Shown here: in pieces, positions 36,654 to 46,071 of the stretch
Numbering within the stretch: the stretch's first letter is position 1
Layout of the letters: each line of letters begins with the position of its first letter
From: Rickettsia helvetica
GTDB lineage: Bacteria > Pseudomonadota > Alphaproteobacteria > Rickettsiales > Rickettsiaceae
Assembly (NCBI RefSeq): GCF_963970025.1
Contig: NZ_OZ018776.1
Location: forward strand, 248,001 to 312,000
Direction of reading: 5' to 3'
Length of the DNA stretch: 64,000 bases
Translations under genes and position numbers: made by a program
The notes under the pieces: model-generated
The model's input: only the letters and a program-made list of their open reading frames with translations
What the model was told of the DNA's origin: nothing
Database searches by the model: none

Positions 36654-37133
36654 TTACCTATACTCGTAATCTTTGTGTAGTTTACTAGCAAGTGCCTGCT
36701 CCCATCTATCGCCATTTTGCAGTAATCTTTCTTTATCGTAAATAAGTGCAGTATGAGTTAGGCTTGCAAACTCAAAATTAGGACCTTCAACTATTGCGTC
36801 TACAGGGCAAGCTTCCTGACACAATCCACAATAAATGCATTTTGTCATATCTATATCATAACGTGTGGTATGTCTACTGCTGTCATCTTGTTCGTCAGCT
36901 TCAATCACTATCGCTTGTGCCGGACAAATCGCTTCACAGAGTTTACAAGCAATACAGCGTTCTTCACCGTTTTCATAGCGACGCAGTGCATGCTCACCCT
37001 TAAATCGTGGACTAACAGGACTTTTTTCATAAGGATAATTGATTGTAACTTTAGCTTTGAAAAAATATCTCAAAGTCAAAGCCATCCCCCTTACTATCTC
37101 ATATAGAAAAAACGATTTTAAATAATTTATCAT
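36654..37133 (-). CDS. nuoI: NADH-quinone oxidoreductase subunit I
   Basis: A 159-residue complex I subunit of the peripheral arm. Two 4Fe-4S motifs, CIACKLCEAICP and CIYCGLCQEACP, carry clusters N6a and N6b that pass electrons towards quinone. The N-terminal amphipathic helix (YLKSFFLYEIVRGMALTLRYFF) lies on the membrane. It is the last gene of a leftward nuoG-nuoH-nuoI unit, opposite in direction to nuoJKLM. The stop codon sits in a small inverted repeat (36645-36667) formed with a truncated family C end. Confidence 0.95.
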   Translation of the reverse strand: MINYLKSFFLYEIVRGMALTLRYFFKAKVTINYPYEKSPVSPRFKGEHALRRYENGEERCIACKLCEAICPAQAIVIEADEQDDSSRHTTRYDIDMTKCIYCGLCQEACPVDAIVEGPNFEFASLTHTALIYDKERLLQNGDRWEQALASKLHKDYEYR

Positions 37134-37207
37134 AAAATTTATATATTAAAGATCAATGTCATTCCTTCGGAAAGATGTTGTTACACGGATTAAAAAACAC
37201 GTTCGGT

Positions 37208-37310
37208 GTCATACCACAGCTTGACCACGGTATCCAGAAAAACAATTTAAACTACTAATAATATTAGTAGTTTAAGCTGGATCCCGTGATCAAGTCGCGG
37301 GGGAGATGAC
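37208..37310. repeat. family B palindrome inside an older composite
   Basis: GTCATACCACAGCTTGACCA to GATCAAGTCGCGG...GATGAC, with a central perfect AAACTACTAATA/TATTAGTAGTTT hairpin. Flanks CACGGATT and GAAACCGATCCATGCAATAAAG match the arms of the composite at 8365-8536, so this copy seems inserted into one of those. Lies between nuoH and nuoI. Confidence 0.85.
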
Positions 37311-37363
37311 AGAGGCGAAACCGATCCATGCAATAAAGCCGATCAAGTTAGCTAGGGTGATAC

Positions 37364-38383
37364 CTAAATACTCGGCAAATTATCGGTATATATAAGTACG
37401 CTTGACACTAACACCACCCAAAATAAAGTTAGAGGCAAAAATACTTTCCACCCAAGTCGCATTAATTGATCATAACGATATCTTGGTAAGGTTGCTCTAA
37501 TCCATAAAAAGCAGAATAATAAGAATCCGACCTTAAATACAAACCAAAAGAACCCTGGAATACAATCTAACCACGATATATTAAACGGCGGTAAATAACC
37601 TCCTAAAAAGAAAGTAGTAGTCATTGCACTAACTAATATCATATTAGCATATTCACCTAGAAAAAATAAAGCAAATCCCATAGAGGAATATTCAACATTA
37701 TAGCCGGCAACTAGTTCTGATTCTGCTTCAGGTAAATCAAAAGGTAATCTATTTGTTTCGGCAAGCAACGAGATAAAAAACACGACGCCCATAGGTAGTA
37801 GCATCAAATCAATCCACCACGGCATTGTTCTTTGTGCTTCAATGATCCCACTTAAATTGAGAGTACCGGTAGTAAGTAGCACGGTAATAATAACCAGCCC
37901 CATCGATACTTCATAAGAAATCATTTGAGCAGATGAGCGTATAGCACCAAGGAATGCATATTTTGAGTTACTAGCCCAACCGGCAATAATAATGCCGTAA
38001 ATACTTAAAGAGGATATAGCAAGGATATATAAAACACCGACATTAATGTCTGCAAGCACTACGCCTTTTGCAAAAGGTATAACTGCCCAGCCGATTAAAC
38101 TTAATATAAAAGTTATCATCGGTGCTAAAATAAATAATATTTTATCGGAATTGGTAGGAATTATCGGTTCTTTGAATAAGAGCTTAACCGCATCGGCAAT
38201 AGGCTGAAGTAATCCAAACGGACCGACAACGTTAGGTCCTCGTCGGAGCTGCATTAATCCAATAACACGACGCTCTGCATATGTTAAATACGCAACACAC
38301 AATATTAAAGGGATAGTGATTGCCACTACCTTTAGAGCGATTATAATTAATGGGAAAATATATTCAAAAAAGAGTTCTGTCAT
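37364..38383 (-). CDS. nuoH: NADH-quinone oxidoreductase subunit H
   Basis: A 339-residue complex I membrane subunit forming the quinone chamber with NuoB/D. It has eight helices; conserved loops are RRGPNVVGPFGLLQPIADA and LAETNRLPFDLPEAESELVAG with GFALFFLGEYANM, and LPRYRYDQLMRLGWK near the end. It is 20 bases from the left end of the element that encloses the GIY-YIG gene, which separates it from nuoG. Confidence 0.95.
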   Translation of the reverse strand: MTELFFEYIFPLIIIALKVVAITIPLILCVAYLTYAERRVIGLMQLRRGPNVVGPFGLLQPIADAVKLLFKEPIIPTNSDKILFILAPMITFILSLIGWAVIPFAKGVVLADINVGVLYILAISSLSIYGIIIAGWASNSKYAFLGAIRSSAQMISYEVSMGLVIITVLLTTGTLNLSGIIEAQRTMPWWIDLMLLPMGVVFFISLLAETNRLPFDLPEAESELVAGYNVEYSSMGFALFFLGEYANMILVSAMTTTFFLGGYLPPFNISWLDCIPGFFWFVFKVGFLLFCFLWIRATLPRYRYDQLMRLGWKVFLPLTLFWVVLVSSVLIYTDNLPSI

Positions 38384-38391
38384 ATTTCATT

Positions 38392-38728
38392 GTCATCCCG
38401 CGACTTGATCGCAGGGATCTAAGCAAAATTATAATATCTTCATATAAATCATGCCAATTAGGGTTGTTAGCTTCGATTAAAGCGTTTCTCACGACTAATT
38501 GCTAGATTAATATTATTAAACTGTTCAAAATAAATTAATTTATTTAAATTATATTTTGTAGTAAATCCCTTTATTATTTTTTGTTTATGCTGCCAAACAC
38601 GTTTTATAATATCAGAAGTAACACCGATATATAAAGTACCATCATATTTATTTGAAAGTATATAAACATAGTATGCTTTCATTTTTATTTTTTAATTATT
38701 AGATCCCGCGATCAAGTCGCGGGATGAC
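38392..38728. mobile_element. family B ends enclosing a GIY-YIG gene (possible mobile unit)
   Basis: The left end 38392-38420 (GTCATCCCGCGACTTGATCG...) and right end 38701-38728 (...GATCAAGTCGCGGGATGAC) are inverted complements differing by one base. In other family B copies these arms are about 20-60 bases apart; here they are 280 apart, and the space is taken by one GIY-YIG nuclease gene. The unit sits between nuoG and nuoH and overlaps the nuoG stop. That it moves as a unit is inference. Confidence 0.55.
38421..38682 (-). pseudogene. GIY-YIG nuclease-family protein, internal deletion
   Basis: The minus-strand frame MKAYYVYILSNKYDGTLYIGVTSDIIKRVWQH has the YVYIL...LYIGVT core, the catalytic Arg region (IKRVW.H) and GFTTKYNLNKLIYFEQF. 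It then ends early at REKRFNRS (38467). The next frame reads EANNPNWHDLYEDI, the usual C-terminus of the family. The stretch between (about 13 residues including the KRWKR.WKI-type helix) is deleted, with loss of frame. Single-domain GIY-YIG proteins of about 90-95 residues are common in alphaproteobacteria; their role is not established. The 71-residue product keeps the catalytic core but lacks the terminal helix. Confidence 0.75.
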
Positions 38729-40735
38729 AAAATTTCCTCTTGCTTCCTTAGCCTCAACGCACTTAGCCATAGTTACTGAATTTTTACTAATCACGTCTGT
38801 TATATAATAATTAATAGGTTCTGCAGTTATAGGCTCTTTTAATAACTTATCTTTAGAACTAAATTTAGTAAATTTATTCTCTGTAATTTTATCAATACTA
38901 GCAAATATCTTATATTCTTTAGCAAGCTTGGCTCTTACTTCTTGCAAATTATCCATTCCGATATCTATTTTTAGATAACCGGCAAGCTCTTTAATAATTT
39001 CTATATCTGCTTTAGCTACGCCCACAGGTGCTACTGCTTTTTCTGCTATTTGCGGTCTACCTTCTAAATTTACGTAAATTCCGCTCTGCTCGGTATAAGC
39101 AGCCGCAGGTAAAATTACGTCAGCACTGCTAGCCCCTGCATCTCCGTGATGTCCTTGATATATTATAAAAGCTGATTTCAGCTTATCAAACGGGACTTCA
39201 TCAGCTCCAAGCAGATAAGCGAGTTCCAGCTCTTCAAGCTTAATAGGATTATTAAAACCGATGTCAAGACCGCCAACTATAGAAGCGTGATTATGTAATA
39301 TATTAAAGCCTTTCCAATCATCATGCATAATATTATATTCAGCTACTATTTTATGAATAAGCGACAATATAGCATATCCGTCATCTCTTGCATATACGCC
39401 ATCACCCACTATAATCATCGGATATTTTGCTGCTTTTAAGGCTTTCGTAAACTCATGAGTACCAATGGCTAGCTCCTCAATAATCTTAATATCACTTCCT
39501 AAATCCTGAATTCTATAAGTTTGATTATGTCCTTCACCTATTCTTGCTACTTTTAATAAACCTGTACGCACTCTTTGCCCTATGCGGCTATTTAATACCG
39601 GAGCTATCTGCCTTGGATTTGCTCCGATTAGTAAACATAAATCAGCCTTTTCTATGCCGGCAATAGTTGTATTAAATAAATAGTTTCCTCGCTCGCTTGT
39701 ATCTATTTTATAATTAAACTGATTAACACTATAATTATTAGAGTCAAGCTTTTGCAGTAATGTTTTCAGCATAAACATTGCTTCAACAGACGTAAGAGAG
39801 CCGGCAATAGCAGCAATTTTCTCCGGTTTTACGGATTTAATTTTATCCGCTATCGTCTTTAAAGCTTCGCTCCAGCTAGCTTCTACTAATTTACCGTTTT
39901 TTCTGATATAAGGGCGATCTAAACGCTGATATTTCAAACCATCATAACTAAAACGGTTTTTATCAGAAAGCCACGCCTCATTTATTTCTTCATTAACACG
40001 AGGTAATATTCTCATTACCTCATCGCCTCTACTATCTATACGAATATTGGAGCCTTCGGCATCATGCATACCTATAGAACTTGTGTGCCTTAGCTCCCAT
40101 TTACGGGCTTTAAAGGCATATGGCTTAGAGTTTAAAGCACCGACTGGACAAATATCGATCATATTACCGGAAATTTCAGAGTCTAAAGTTTGCTCTAAAT
40201 AGGAAGTAATTTCCATATGTTCGCCTCGATGAATAGCCCCCATTTCTTCTATTCCTGCTATGTCACTCGCAAATCTAATGCATCTAGTGCATTGTATGCA
40301 TCTCGTCATCGCTGTTTTAATCAGCGGTCCCATATATTTATCTTTAATAGATCTCTTATTTTCATGAAATCTATTAGTACCTTTACCGTATCTAAAAGCC
40401 TGATCCTGCAAATCACACTCACCGCCTTGATCACAAATAGGGCAATCTAGAGGATGGTTAATAAGTAAAAACTCCATCACCCCTTCACGTGCTTTTTTTA
40501 CCATAGGCGTATCGGTATGAATAACCATACCGTTACTTACCGGCATAGCACAAGAAGCTATAGGTTTTAGTGATTTTTCCATTTCAACCAAGCACATACG
40601 GCAATTACCGGCGATTTTTAGACGCTCATGATAACAAAAATGAGGGATTTCTTTGCCTACTTGTGTGCAGGCTTGATAAACGGTGCTACCTTCTGATACT
40701 TCTATTTCAGAACCGTCTATAGTAAGTTTTATCAT
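38699..40735 (-). CDS. nuoG: NADH-quinone oxidoreductase subunit G
   Basis: A 678-residue iron-sulphur subunit of the complex I peripheral arm. The [2Fe-2S] site is C-X10-C-X2-C-like (CTQVGKEIPHFCYHERL, CRMCLVE). It is followed by the His/Cys cluster region DCPICDQGGECDLQDQ, the 4Fe-4S motif RCIQCTRCIRFA, and a molybdopterin-oxidoreductase-like domain without cofactor function. The last residues, VIPRLDRGI then stop, come from the family B end at 38701-38728, so the native C-terminus was replaced or extended by repeat sequence. First gene of the leftward nuoG-nuoH-nuoI unit. Confidence 0.95.
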   Translation of the reverse strand: MIKLTIDGSEIEVSEGSTVYQACTQVGKEIPHFCYHERLKIAGNCRMCLVEMEKSLKPIASCAMPVSNGMVIHTDTPMVKKAREGVMEFLLINHPLDCPICDQGGECDLQDQAFRYGKGTNRFHENKRSIKDKYMGPLIKTAMTRCIQCTRCIRFASDIAGIEEMGAIHRGEHMEITSYLEQTLDSEISGNMIDICPVGALNSKPYAFKARKWELRHTSSIGMHDAEGSNIRIDSRGDEVMRILPRVNEEINEAWLSDKNRFSYDGLKYQRLDRPYIRKNGKLVEASWSEALKTIADKIKSVKPEKIAAIAGSLTSVEAMFMLKTLLQKLDSNNYSVNQFNYKIDTSERGNYLFNTTIAGIEKADLCLLIGANPRQIAPVLNSRIGQRVRTGLLKVARIGEGHNQTYRIQDLGSDIKIIEELAIGTHEFTKALKAAKYPMIIVGDGVYARDDGYAILSLIHKIVAEYNIMHDDWKGFNILHNHASIVGGLDIGFNNPIKLEELELAYLLGADEVPFDKLKSAFIIYQGHHGDAGASSADVILPAAAYTEQSGIYVNLEGRPQIAEKAVAPVGVAKADIEIIKELAGYLKIDIGMDNLQEVRAKLAKEYKIFASIDKITENKFTKFSSKDKLLKEPITAEPINYYITDVISKNSVTMAKCVEAKEARGNFVIPRLDRGI

Positions 40736-40737
40736 TC

Positions 40738-41094
40738 TTATTTAATCCAATAAGTCATAGGGTTCAGATAAGCTTGATCTTTTATCATATACTTAAAACC
40801 GATAGCAACACGAAGTATATACCAAACAGCGAGTGCAAAGTATAATACTACTCCAATAATGATAAACGTAAATATGAAACATACAATCCACCCAAGAACT
40901 CCAAGACAAAAAGTACGAAATAGAAATACATAATGGCTGATAGCAAAATTATCACCTTTATCTTTATTAAGATATGCAAAAAATACTCCGATTAACGGTA
41001 ATATCGGTGCTACTATCCCGCATAGATATAATATATATACCACTATTAAATTTTTCTTACCGCTCTCGGTATATTCTTTAAGATGCTTGTCCAT
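40738..41094 (-). CDS. small membrane protein, DUF4870-like
   Basis: A 118-residue protein with three hydrophobic helices (NLIVVYILYLCGIVAPILPLIGVFFAYL; LGWIVCFIFTFIIIGVVLYFALAVWYIL). The layout, with a conserved polar start ESGKKNLI and NFAISHYVFLFR between helices, resembles DUF4870 membrane proteins. Start MDKHLKEYTESG at 41094; an in-frame ATG at 41142 adds 16 unlikely residues. It stops two bases before the nuoG start, so it may lie at the head of that operon. Function unknown. Confidence 0.7.
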   Translation of the reverse strand: MDKHLKEYTESGKKNLIVVYILYLCGIVAPILPLIGVFFAYLNKDKGDNFAISHYVFLFRTFCLGVLGWIVCFIFTFIIIGVVLYFALAVWYILRVAIGFKYMIKDQAYLNPMTYWIK

Positions 41095-41137
41095 ATGTCT
41101 TTCCTTTGTTATTTTTATAGGAATGAGGCTTTTCGAT

Positions 41138-41236
41138 GTCATTCCGTTGATCGCAGGAATCTACTTTGTCATCCCGTGACTTGATCGCGGTATACAGTCT
41201 GCGATATAAGATCCCGTGGTCAAGTCACGGAATGAC
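41138..41236. repeat. family B palindrome next to a family E remnant
   Basis: The family B copy is 41168-41236 (GTCATCCCGTGACTTGATC to GTCAAGTCACGGAATGAC). It is preceded by GTCATTCCGTTGATCGCAGG at 41138, a half of another element. Lies between acnA and the DUF4870-like gene. Confidence 0.8.
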
Positions 41237-41251
41237 ACTTAATGTACTTCT

Positions 41252-43888
41252 TCATCCCTTCAAACTCTCCACCACAAAATGCATAATACTGCCGTGCTTT
41301 ATATAATTTATCTCATTATCCGTAAATATTTGCAATATTAAATCAATTGTCCTTATTTCACCAGTTTGTTTTTTTATCACGCATTTAACAGGATTATAAG
41401 GTCTTATATTCTCGCTTAAGCCTATAATGTCAATAGTTTCTGAACCGTCTAACTTTAAATCTAACCTTGTATTATTGCTGGTAAAAGTTAGCGGTAAAAT
41501 ACCCATACCTACTAAATTTGAGCGATGTATTCGTTCAAAGCTCTCGGCAATCACTGCTTTTACACCAAGCAACTCAGGCCCTTTTGCCGCCCAGTCTCTA
41601 GATGAGCCGCTACCATATTCTTTACCTGCAAAAATCACTACCGGTACATCATGAGCTTTGTAGTCCATAGCTGCATCGTAAATAGTTTGCTGTATGCCGT
41701 TTAACTGGTTTACAGTAAAACCACCTTCTACACCTTTACACATTTCGTTTTTTATACGAATATTAGCAAATGTGCCACGCATCATCACTTCATGATTTCC
41801 TCTACGTGATCCGTAAGAATTGAAATCAAAGGGCTCTATATGATGGTCTGTTAAATATTTAGCAGCAGGGCTGGTTTTACTAATACTGCCTGCCGGCGAA
41901 ATATGATCGGTAGTAATAGAATCACCGAAAATTGCTAGAATTCTTGCAGATTTTATGTCTTTTATACTATTCTCGCTGCCTATATCCTCAAAATAAGGCG
42001 GATTATTAATATAGGTACTATTCTTATCCCAATTATAATTAGAGCTAGTAGTAACCTGTAAATCTTTCCACTCTTTCGTTCCGCTAAATATATCAGAATA
42101 TTTTTCTATAAACATAGAGGAATTAATTGAATTTGCAATAACTTCATCTATCTCTTCTTTGCTTGGCCAAATATCTTTTAAATAAATATTTTCTCCTATG
42201 GGCGTATTTGTTAGATCTATATTAAGAGTGCCGCTAAGTGCATATGCTACGACTAAAATAGGCGAACCGAGATAACTTACTTTAGTAAGCGGATTAATTC
42301 GCCCTTCAAAATTCCTATTACCTGATAAAACGGAAGCAACAACTAGCCCGTTTTTGTTAATAGTTTCCTCTATTTCCGGATTTAGAGGTCCGGAATTACC
42401 GATGCAAGTAGTGCAGCCGTAACCTACTAGATTAAACCCTAATTCATCTAAATATTTATCAAGACCGCTAAGCTTCAAATATTCCGTTACGACTTTTGAA
42501 CCAGGAGCAAGAGAAGTTTTAACCCAAGGCTTTACCTTTAATCCGTGTTCTAGTGCTTTTTTAGCAAGAAGTGCGGCTCCAATCATAACGCTAGGATTTG
42601 AAGTATTAGTACAGCTAGTAATCGCTGCAATTACCACATTGCCGTTACCGATTTCGTAATTCTGGTTTGCTACGGCATATTTTTTATCAATGTCTTTATT
42701 TTCTAAAGCAAAATTTGGTAATTCATGTTTAAAATTACTTGCTACCTCGTTTAAGTTTACTCGATCTTGCGGATGTTTTGGACCGGCAAGTGAACTATGT
42801 ACCGTAGATAAATCTAGCTCTAAAACCTCGGTATATTCTGCCTCATGCTCAAAATCATACCAAAGATTCTGCTCGGTTGCGTATTTCTCTACTAATTTGA
42901 TTTGCATTTTTTCTCTACCTGTTAGCTCTAGATATTTTATAGTTTCTTGATCAATCGGGAAAAAGCCGCAAGTAGCACCGTATTCAGGCGACATATTAGA
43001 AATGGTAGCACGATCGGCAATCGTTAGCTTTTTAAGCCCCTCACCGAAAAACTCAACAAACTTACCTACTACTTTCTTTTTCCGTAGCATTTCGGTAATA
43101 GTTAGAACTAGATCGGTCGCCGTGGCGACCACTGCTAACTTCCCAGTTAGCTTTACACCGATTACTTCCGGTAGAATCATAGTAAGCGGCTGTCCAAGCA
43201 TTGCAGCTTCCGCCTCTATTCCGCCGACTCCCCAACCAAGTACCGATAACCCGTTTACCATAGTTGTATGGCTATCCGTTCCAACTAAACTATCAGGATA
43301 AAGGGTGCCGTCTTTATGCCACATAACTTTTGCTAAATATTCTAAATTTACCTGATGGCAAATACCCATACCCGGCGGTACTACTTTGAAATTATTAAAC
43401 GCTTGCTGTCCCCATTTAAGAAATGCATAACGCTCAATATTGCGTCTCATTTCCATTTGTACGTTTTTTTCAAATGAATCCTTAGCTGCATAAGAATCAA
43501 CGCTTACTGAATGATCTATTATAAGATCAACAGGAATAAGCGGATTAATTTTTAACGGATCGCCTCCTATTTTCTTCATCGCATCACGCATAGCAGCCAA
43601 ATCTACAATAGCAGGCACACCGGTAAAATCCTGCATCAAAACTCTTGCCGGCATAAAATCTATTTCCGCATCAGATTTTTTAGTTTTTAGCCATTCTTTA
43701 AATGCAAGTAAGTTGTGCTTTGAACCATTAGAACGTAATGCATTCTCAAATAACACTCTTAAACTATATGGAAGTTTTTTTAAGGGAAGATCGATATCGC
43801 TTGCCGCTTTATTTATATCGTAAATTTTGTATGAAATATTATCGACTGATAACTCTTTTATATATTCTGAATTATGCACTTTTGACAT
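41252..43888 (-). CDS. acnA: aconitate hydratase A
   Basis: An 878-residue TCA cycle enzyme isomerising citrate to isocitrate by a 4Fe-4S cluster. Cluster cysteines are in ITSCTNTSNPSV and YGCTTCIGNSGPL. Other family blocks are VGTDSHTTMVNGLSVLGWGVGG, FGDSITTDHISPAGSI and EYGSGSSRDWAAKGP. Start MSKVHNSEYIKELS at 43888; an upstream ATG at 44005 reads only through a palindromic repeat. The gene is followed by repeat sequence and runs toward the nuoG unit. Confidence 0.95.
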   Translation of the reverse strand: MSKVHNSEYIKELSVDNISYKIYDINKAASDIDLPLKKLPYSLRVLFENALRSNGSKHNLLAFKEWLKTKKSDAEIDFMPARVLMQDFTGVPAIVDLAAMRDAMKKIGGDPLKINPLIPVDLIIDHSVSVDSYAAKDSFEKNVQMEMRRNIERYAFLKWGQQAFNNFKVVPPGMGICHQVNLEYLAKVMWHKDGTLYPDSLVGTDSHTTMVNGLSVLGWGVGGIEAEAAMLGQPLTMILPEVIGVKLTGKLAVVATATDLVLTITEMLRKKKVVGKFVEFFGEGLKKLTIADRATISNMSPEYGATCGFFPIDQETIKYLELTGREKMQIKLVEKYATEQNLWYDFEHEAEYTEVLELDLSTVHSSLAGPKHPQDRVNLNEVASNFKHELPNFALENKDIDKKYAVANQNYEIGNGNVVIAAITSCTNTSNPSVMIGAALLAKKALEHGLKVKPWVKTSLAPGSKVVTEYLKLSGLDKYLDELGFNLVGYGCTTCIGNSGPLNPEIEETINKNGLVVASVLSGNRNFEGRINPLTKVSYLGSPILVVAYALSGTLNIDLTNTPIGENIYLKDIWPSKEEIDEVIANSINSSMFIEKYSDIFSGTKEWKDLQVTTSSNYNWDKNSTYINNPPYFEDIGSENSIKDIKSARILAIFGDSITTDHISPAGSISKTSPAAKYLTDHHIEPFDFNSYGSRRGNHEVMMRGTFANIRIKNEMCKGVEGGFTVNQLNGIQQTIYDAAMDYKAHDVPVVIFAGKEYGSGSSRDWAAKGPELLGVKAVIAESFERIHRSNLVGMGILPLTFTSNNTRLDLKLDGSETIDIIGLSENIRPYNPVKCVIKKQTGEIRTIDLILQIFTDNEINYIKHGSIMHFVVESLKG

Positions 43889-43921
43889 TTGTTTCTCACT
43901 TAATTGTGTGGAATGAACATC

Positions 43922-44003
43922 GTCATTGCGAGCGACTAAAAGGAGCATGGCAATCTCAAGATGTTTAACTAGATTGCCGCGTTGCTTCGCTCCTCGCAAT
44001 GAC
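43922..44003. repeat. palindromic element, family A
   Basis: GTCATTGCGAGCGACTAAAA at one end and CTTCGCTCCTCGCAATGAC at the other. It lies between atpC and acnA and is open in the acnA frame, giving a false 39-residue N-terminal extension. Confidence 0.88.
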
Positions 44004-44045
44004 ATTAAAATAACCTTATCCCAAAACGTAGATTTTTAAAACAAA

Positions 44046-44384
44046 TTAATGTTGATCTGATAAAGGTTTTTGAAGATCGAGAAGCTTAGTTGCTATTTCC
44101 GCTTCACTTAAATTCGTAGCGTTAATAGCCGTTTCCGTAGCTATATTAATATAATTTGCCGTTACTTCGGTTACACCGCTGGAAATAAGATAAGTGTTTT
44201 CAGATTTATGCATATCATCTATATAAACCTGCACTAAACCGGCTTTCAAACTAACAATCATCGGAGCATGACTTGGCAGCACCCCAAACATACCTTCCTC
44301 ACCCGGCATTGTTGCCATTTTAGCTTGCTTTTCAAATGCAATACTTAAAGGCGTAATTATTTTGACTAGAATTGTTTCGTTCAT
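44046..44384 (-). CDS. atpC: ATP synthase F1 epsilon subunit
   Basis: A 112-residue subunit of the rotor stalk. The beta-sandwich domain is recognisable by VKIITPLSIAFEKQAKMATMPGEEGMFGVLPSHAPMI and LISSGVTEVTANYINI. The C-terminal inhibitory helix pair is short (LSEAEIATKLLDLQKPLSD), as in other alphaproteobacteria. Last gene of the F1 operon. Confidence 0.94.
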   Translation of the reverse strand: MNETILVKIITPLSIAFEKQAKMATMPGEEGMFGVLPSHAPMIVSLKAGLVQVYIDDMHKSENTYLISSGVTEVTANYINIATETAINATNLSEAEIATKLLDLQKPLSDQH

Positions 44385-44402
44385 GGGTTAATTATATTTT
44401 TC

Positions 44403-44501
44403 GTCATTGCGAGGAAATTGCATAGCAATTGACGAAGCAATCTCAGGAGTTTGTTATTATTCCATGAGATTGTCACGCAGCCTACGGCTGCTCGCAATGA
44501 C
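44403..44501. repeat. palindromic element, family A (atpD-atpC junction)
   Basis: GTCATTGCGAGGAAATTGCA and ACGGCTGCTCGCAATGAC form the ends. It is inside the F1 operon and would be part of its mRNA, folding into a long hairpin between two cistrons. Confidence 0.9.
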
Positions 44502-44518
44502 GATTGTGGTCACGTTTA

Positions 44519-45940
44519 TCATTTCAACACCTTTGCCTTCTCAATAGCCTCTTCTATAGTTCCGACCATATAAAAAGCAGCTTCCGGTAAATCATCGTAT
44601 TTACCCTCTACAAGTCCTTTAAAACCTGCTATAGTATCGGCTAGATTAACAAATTTGCCTTTGCTACCTGTAAATACTTCGGCAACATGGAAAGGCTGCG
44701 ATAAGAAACGCTGTATTTTTCTAGCACGTGCCACGGTTAGTTTATCTTCTTCGGATAGCTCATCCATACCTAAAATAGCGATGATATCCTGCAATGATTT
44801 ATAAGTTTGTAAAACCTGCTGCACTTGTCTTGCTATGCTATAATGTTCTTCACCGACAATCATCGGATCAAGTACCTGAGAATTACTATCTAACGGGTCA
44901 ACTGCCGGATAAATCCCAAGCTCGGCTATCTGACGGCTAAGTACTGTTGTAGCATCTAAATGTATGAAAGAAGTAGCAGGAGCAGGATCAGTTAAATCAT
45001 CCGCTGGTACATATATAGCCTGCACGGAAGTTATTGAGCCATGCTTAGTAGAGGTGATACGCTCTTGTAGTTCGCCCATATCGGTTGCAAGAGTAGGCTG
45101 ATACCCTACCGCTGACGGAATCCTACCGAGTAACGCTGATACTTCAGAACCTGCTTGAGTAAAACGGAAAATATTATCTACAAAAAATAAAACATCTTGC
45201 CCCTCATTCATATCTCTAAAACTCTCTGCAATGGTCAGACCACTTAACGCAACTCTTGCCCTTGCTCCAGGCGACTCGTTCATTTGTCCATAAACAAGAG
45301 CCACTTTTGAATTTCCCGGTTTCTCAAGATCAATCACACCTGAGTCAATCATTTCATGGTAAAGATCATTACCCTCTCTAGTTCTCTCGCCGACTCCTGC
45401 AAATACGGTATAACCACCGTGTGCTTTAGCTACGTTATTAATAAGCTCCATAATTAACACGGTTTTACCGACTCCTGCACCGCCGAATAATCCTATCTTA
45501 CCGCCTTTAGTATAAGGAGCAAGTAAATCAACAACTTTAATACCGGTTACTAATATATTACGCTCGGTTGACTGATTGGTAAAATCAGGAGCAGGCTTAT
45601 ATATAGAAGAAATATTTGAGCTTTTAATGTCTCCTTTACCGTCAATTGGCTCACCTATAACATTCATAATACGCCCAAGCGTCTCAGTACCTACAGGAAT
45701 ACGAATAGGACTACCTGTATCTATTACTTCTACGCCCCGCACTAACCCTTCCGTAGAATCCATAGCAATACAACGCACCGTATCATCACCTATATGTTGT
45801 GCTACTTCCAGCACTATCCTTTGTTTATCGTTATAGCACTCTAGAGCATTTAAAATTTCCGGTAACTCACCGTTATTCGTAAATTTTACATCCACCACTG
45901 CTGAAATAATCTGAGTAATTTTCCCGATATTCTGTGTCAT
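44519..45940 (-). CDS. atpD: ATP synthase F1 beta subunit
   Basis: A 473-residue catalytic subunit. P-loop GGAGVGKTVLIMELI, catalytic Glu region GVGERTREGND, and MNESPGARARVALSGLTIAE and LATDMGELQERITSTK are all present. Start MTQNIGKITQIISAVVDVKF at 45940; a longer frame from 46009 reads through repeat and leader. It is separated from atpG by a palindrome at 45977-46066. Confidence 0.96.
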   Translation of the reverse strand: MTQNIGKITQIISAVVDVKFTNNGELPEILNALECYNDKQRIVLEVAQHIGDDTVRCIAMDSTEGLVRGVEVIDTGSPIRIPVGTETLGRIMNVIGEPIDGKGDIKSSNISSIYKPAPDFTNQSTERNILVTGIKVVDLLAPYTKGGKIGLFGGAGVGKTVLIMELINNVAKAHGGYTVFAGVGERTREGNDLYHEMIDSGVIDLEKPGNSKVALVYGQMNESPGARARVALSGLTIAESFRDMNEGQDVLFFVDNIFRFTQAGSEVSALLGRIPSAVGYQPTLATDMGELQERITSTKHGSITSVQAIYVPADDLTDPAPATSFIHLDATTVLSRQIAELGIYPAVDPLDSNSQVLDPMIVGEEHYSIARQVQQVLQTYKSLQDIIAILGMDELSEEDKLTVARARKIQRFLSQPFHVAEVFTGSKGKFVNLADTIAGFKGLVEGKYDDLPEAAFYMVGTIEEAIEKAKVLK

Positions 45941-45976
45941 TATTTTTTCTGTTAAGATAATGTTCTTATAAAAAAT

Positions 45977-46066
45977 GTCATTGTGAGAAGAAACTGAAAG
46001 TTTCGACAACGCAATCTCAGAATATTTGATGAGATTGCCACGCAGCCTACGGCTGCTCGCAATGAC
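45977..46066. repeat. palindromic element, family A (atpG-atpD junction)
   Basis: GTCATTGTGAGAAGAAACTG at the left and ACGGCTGCTCGCAATGAC at the right. The right half is nearly identical to that of the copy at 44403-44501, while the left half has diverged, so pairing is weaker here. Confidence 0.85.
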
Positions 46067-46071
46067 GGTAA

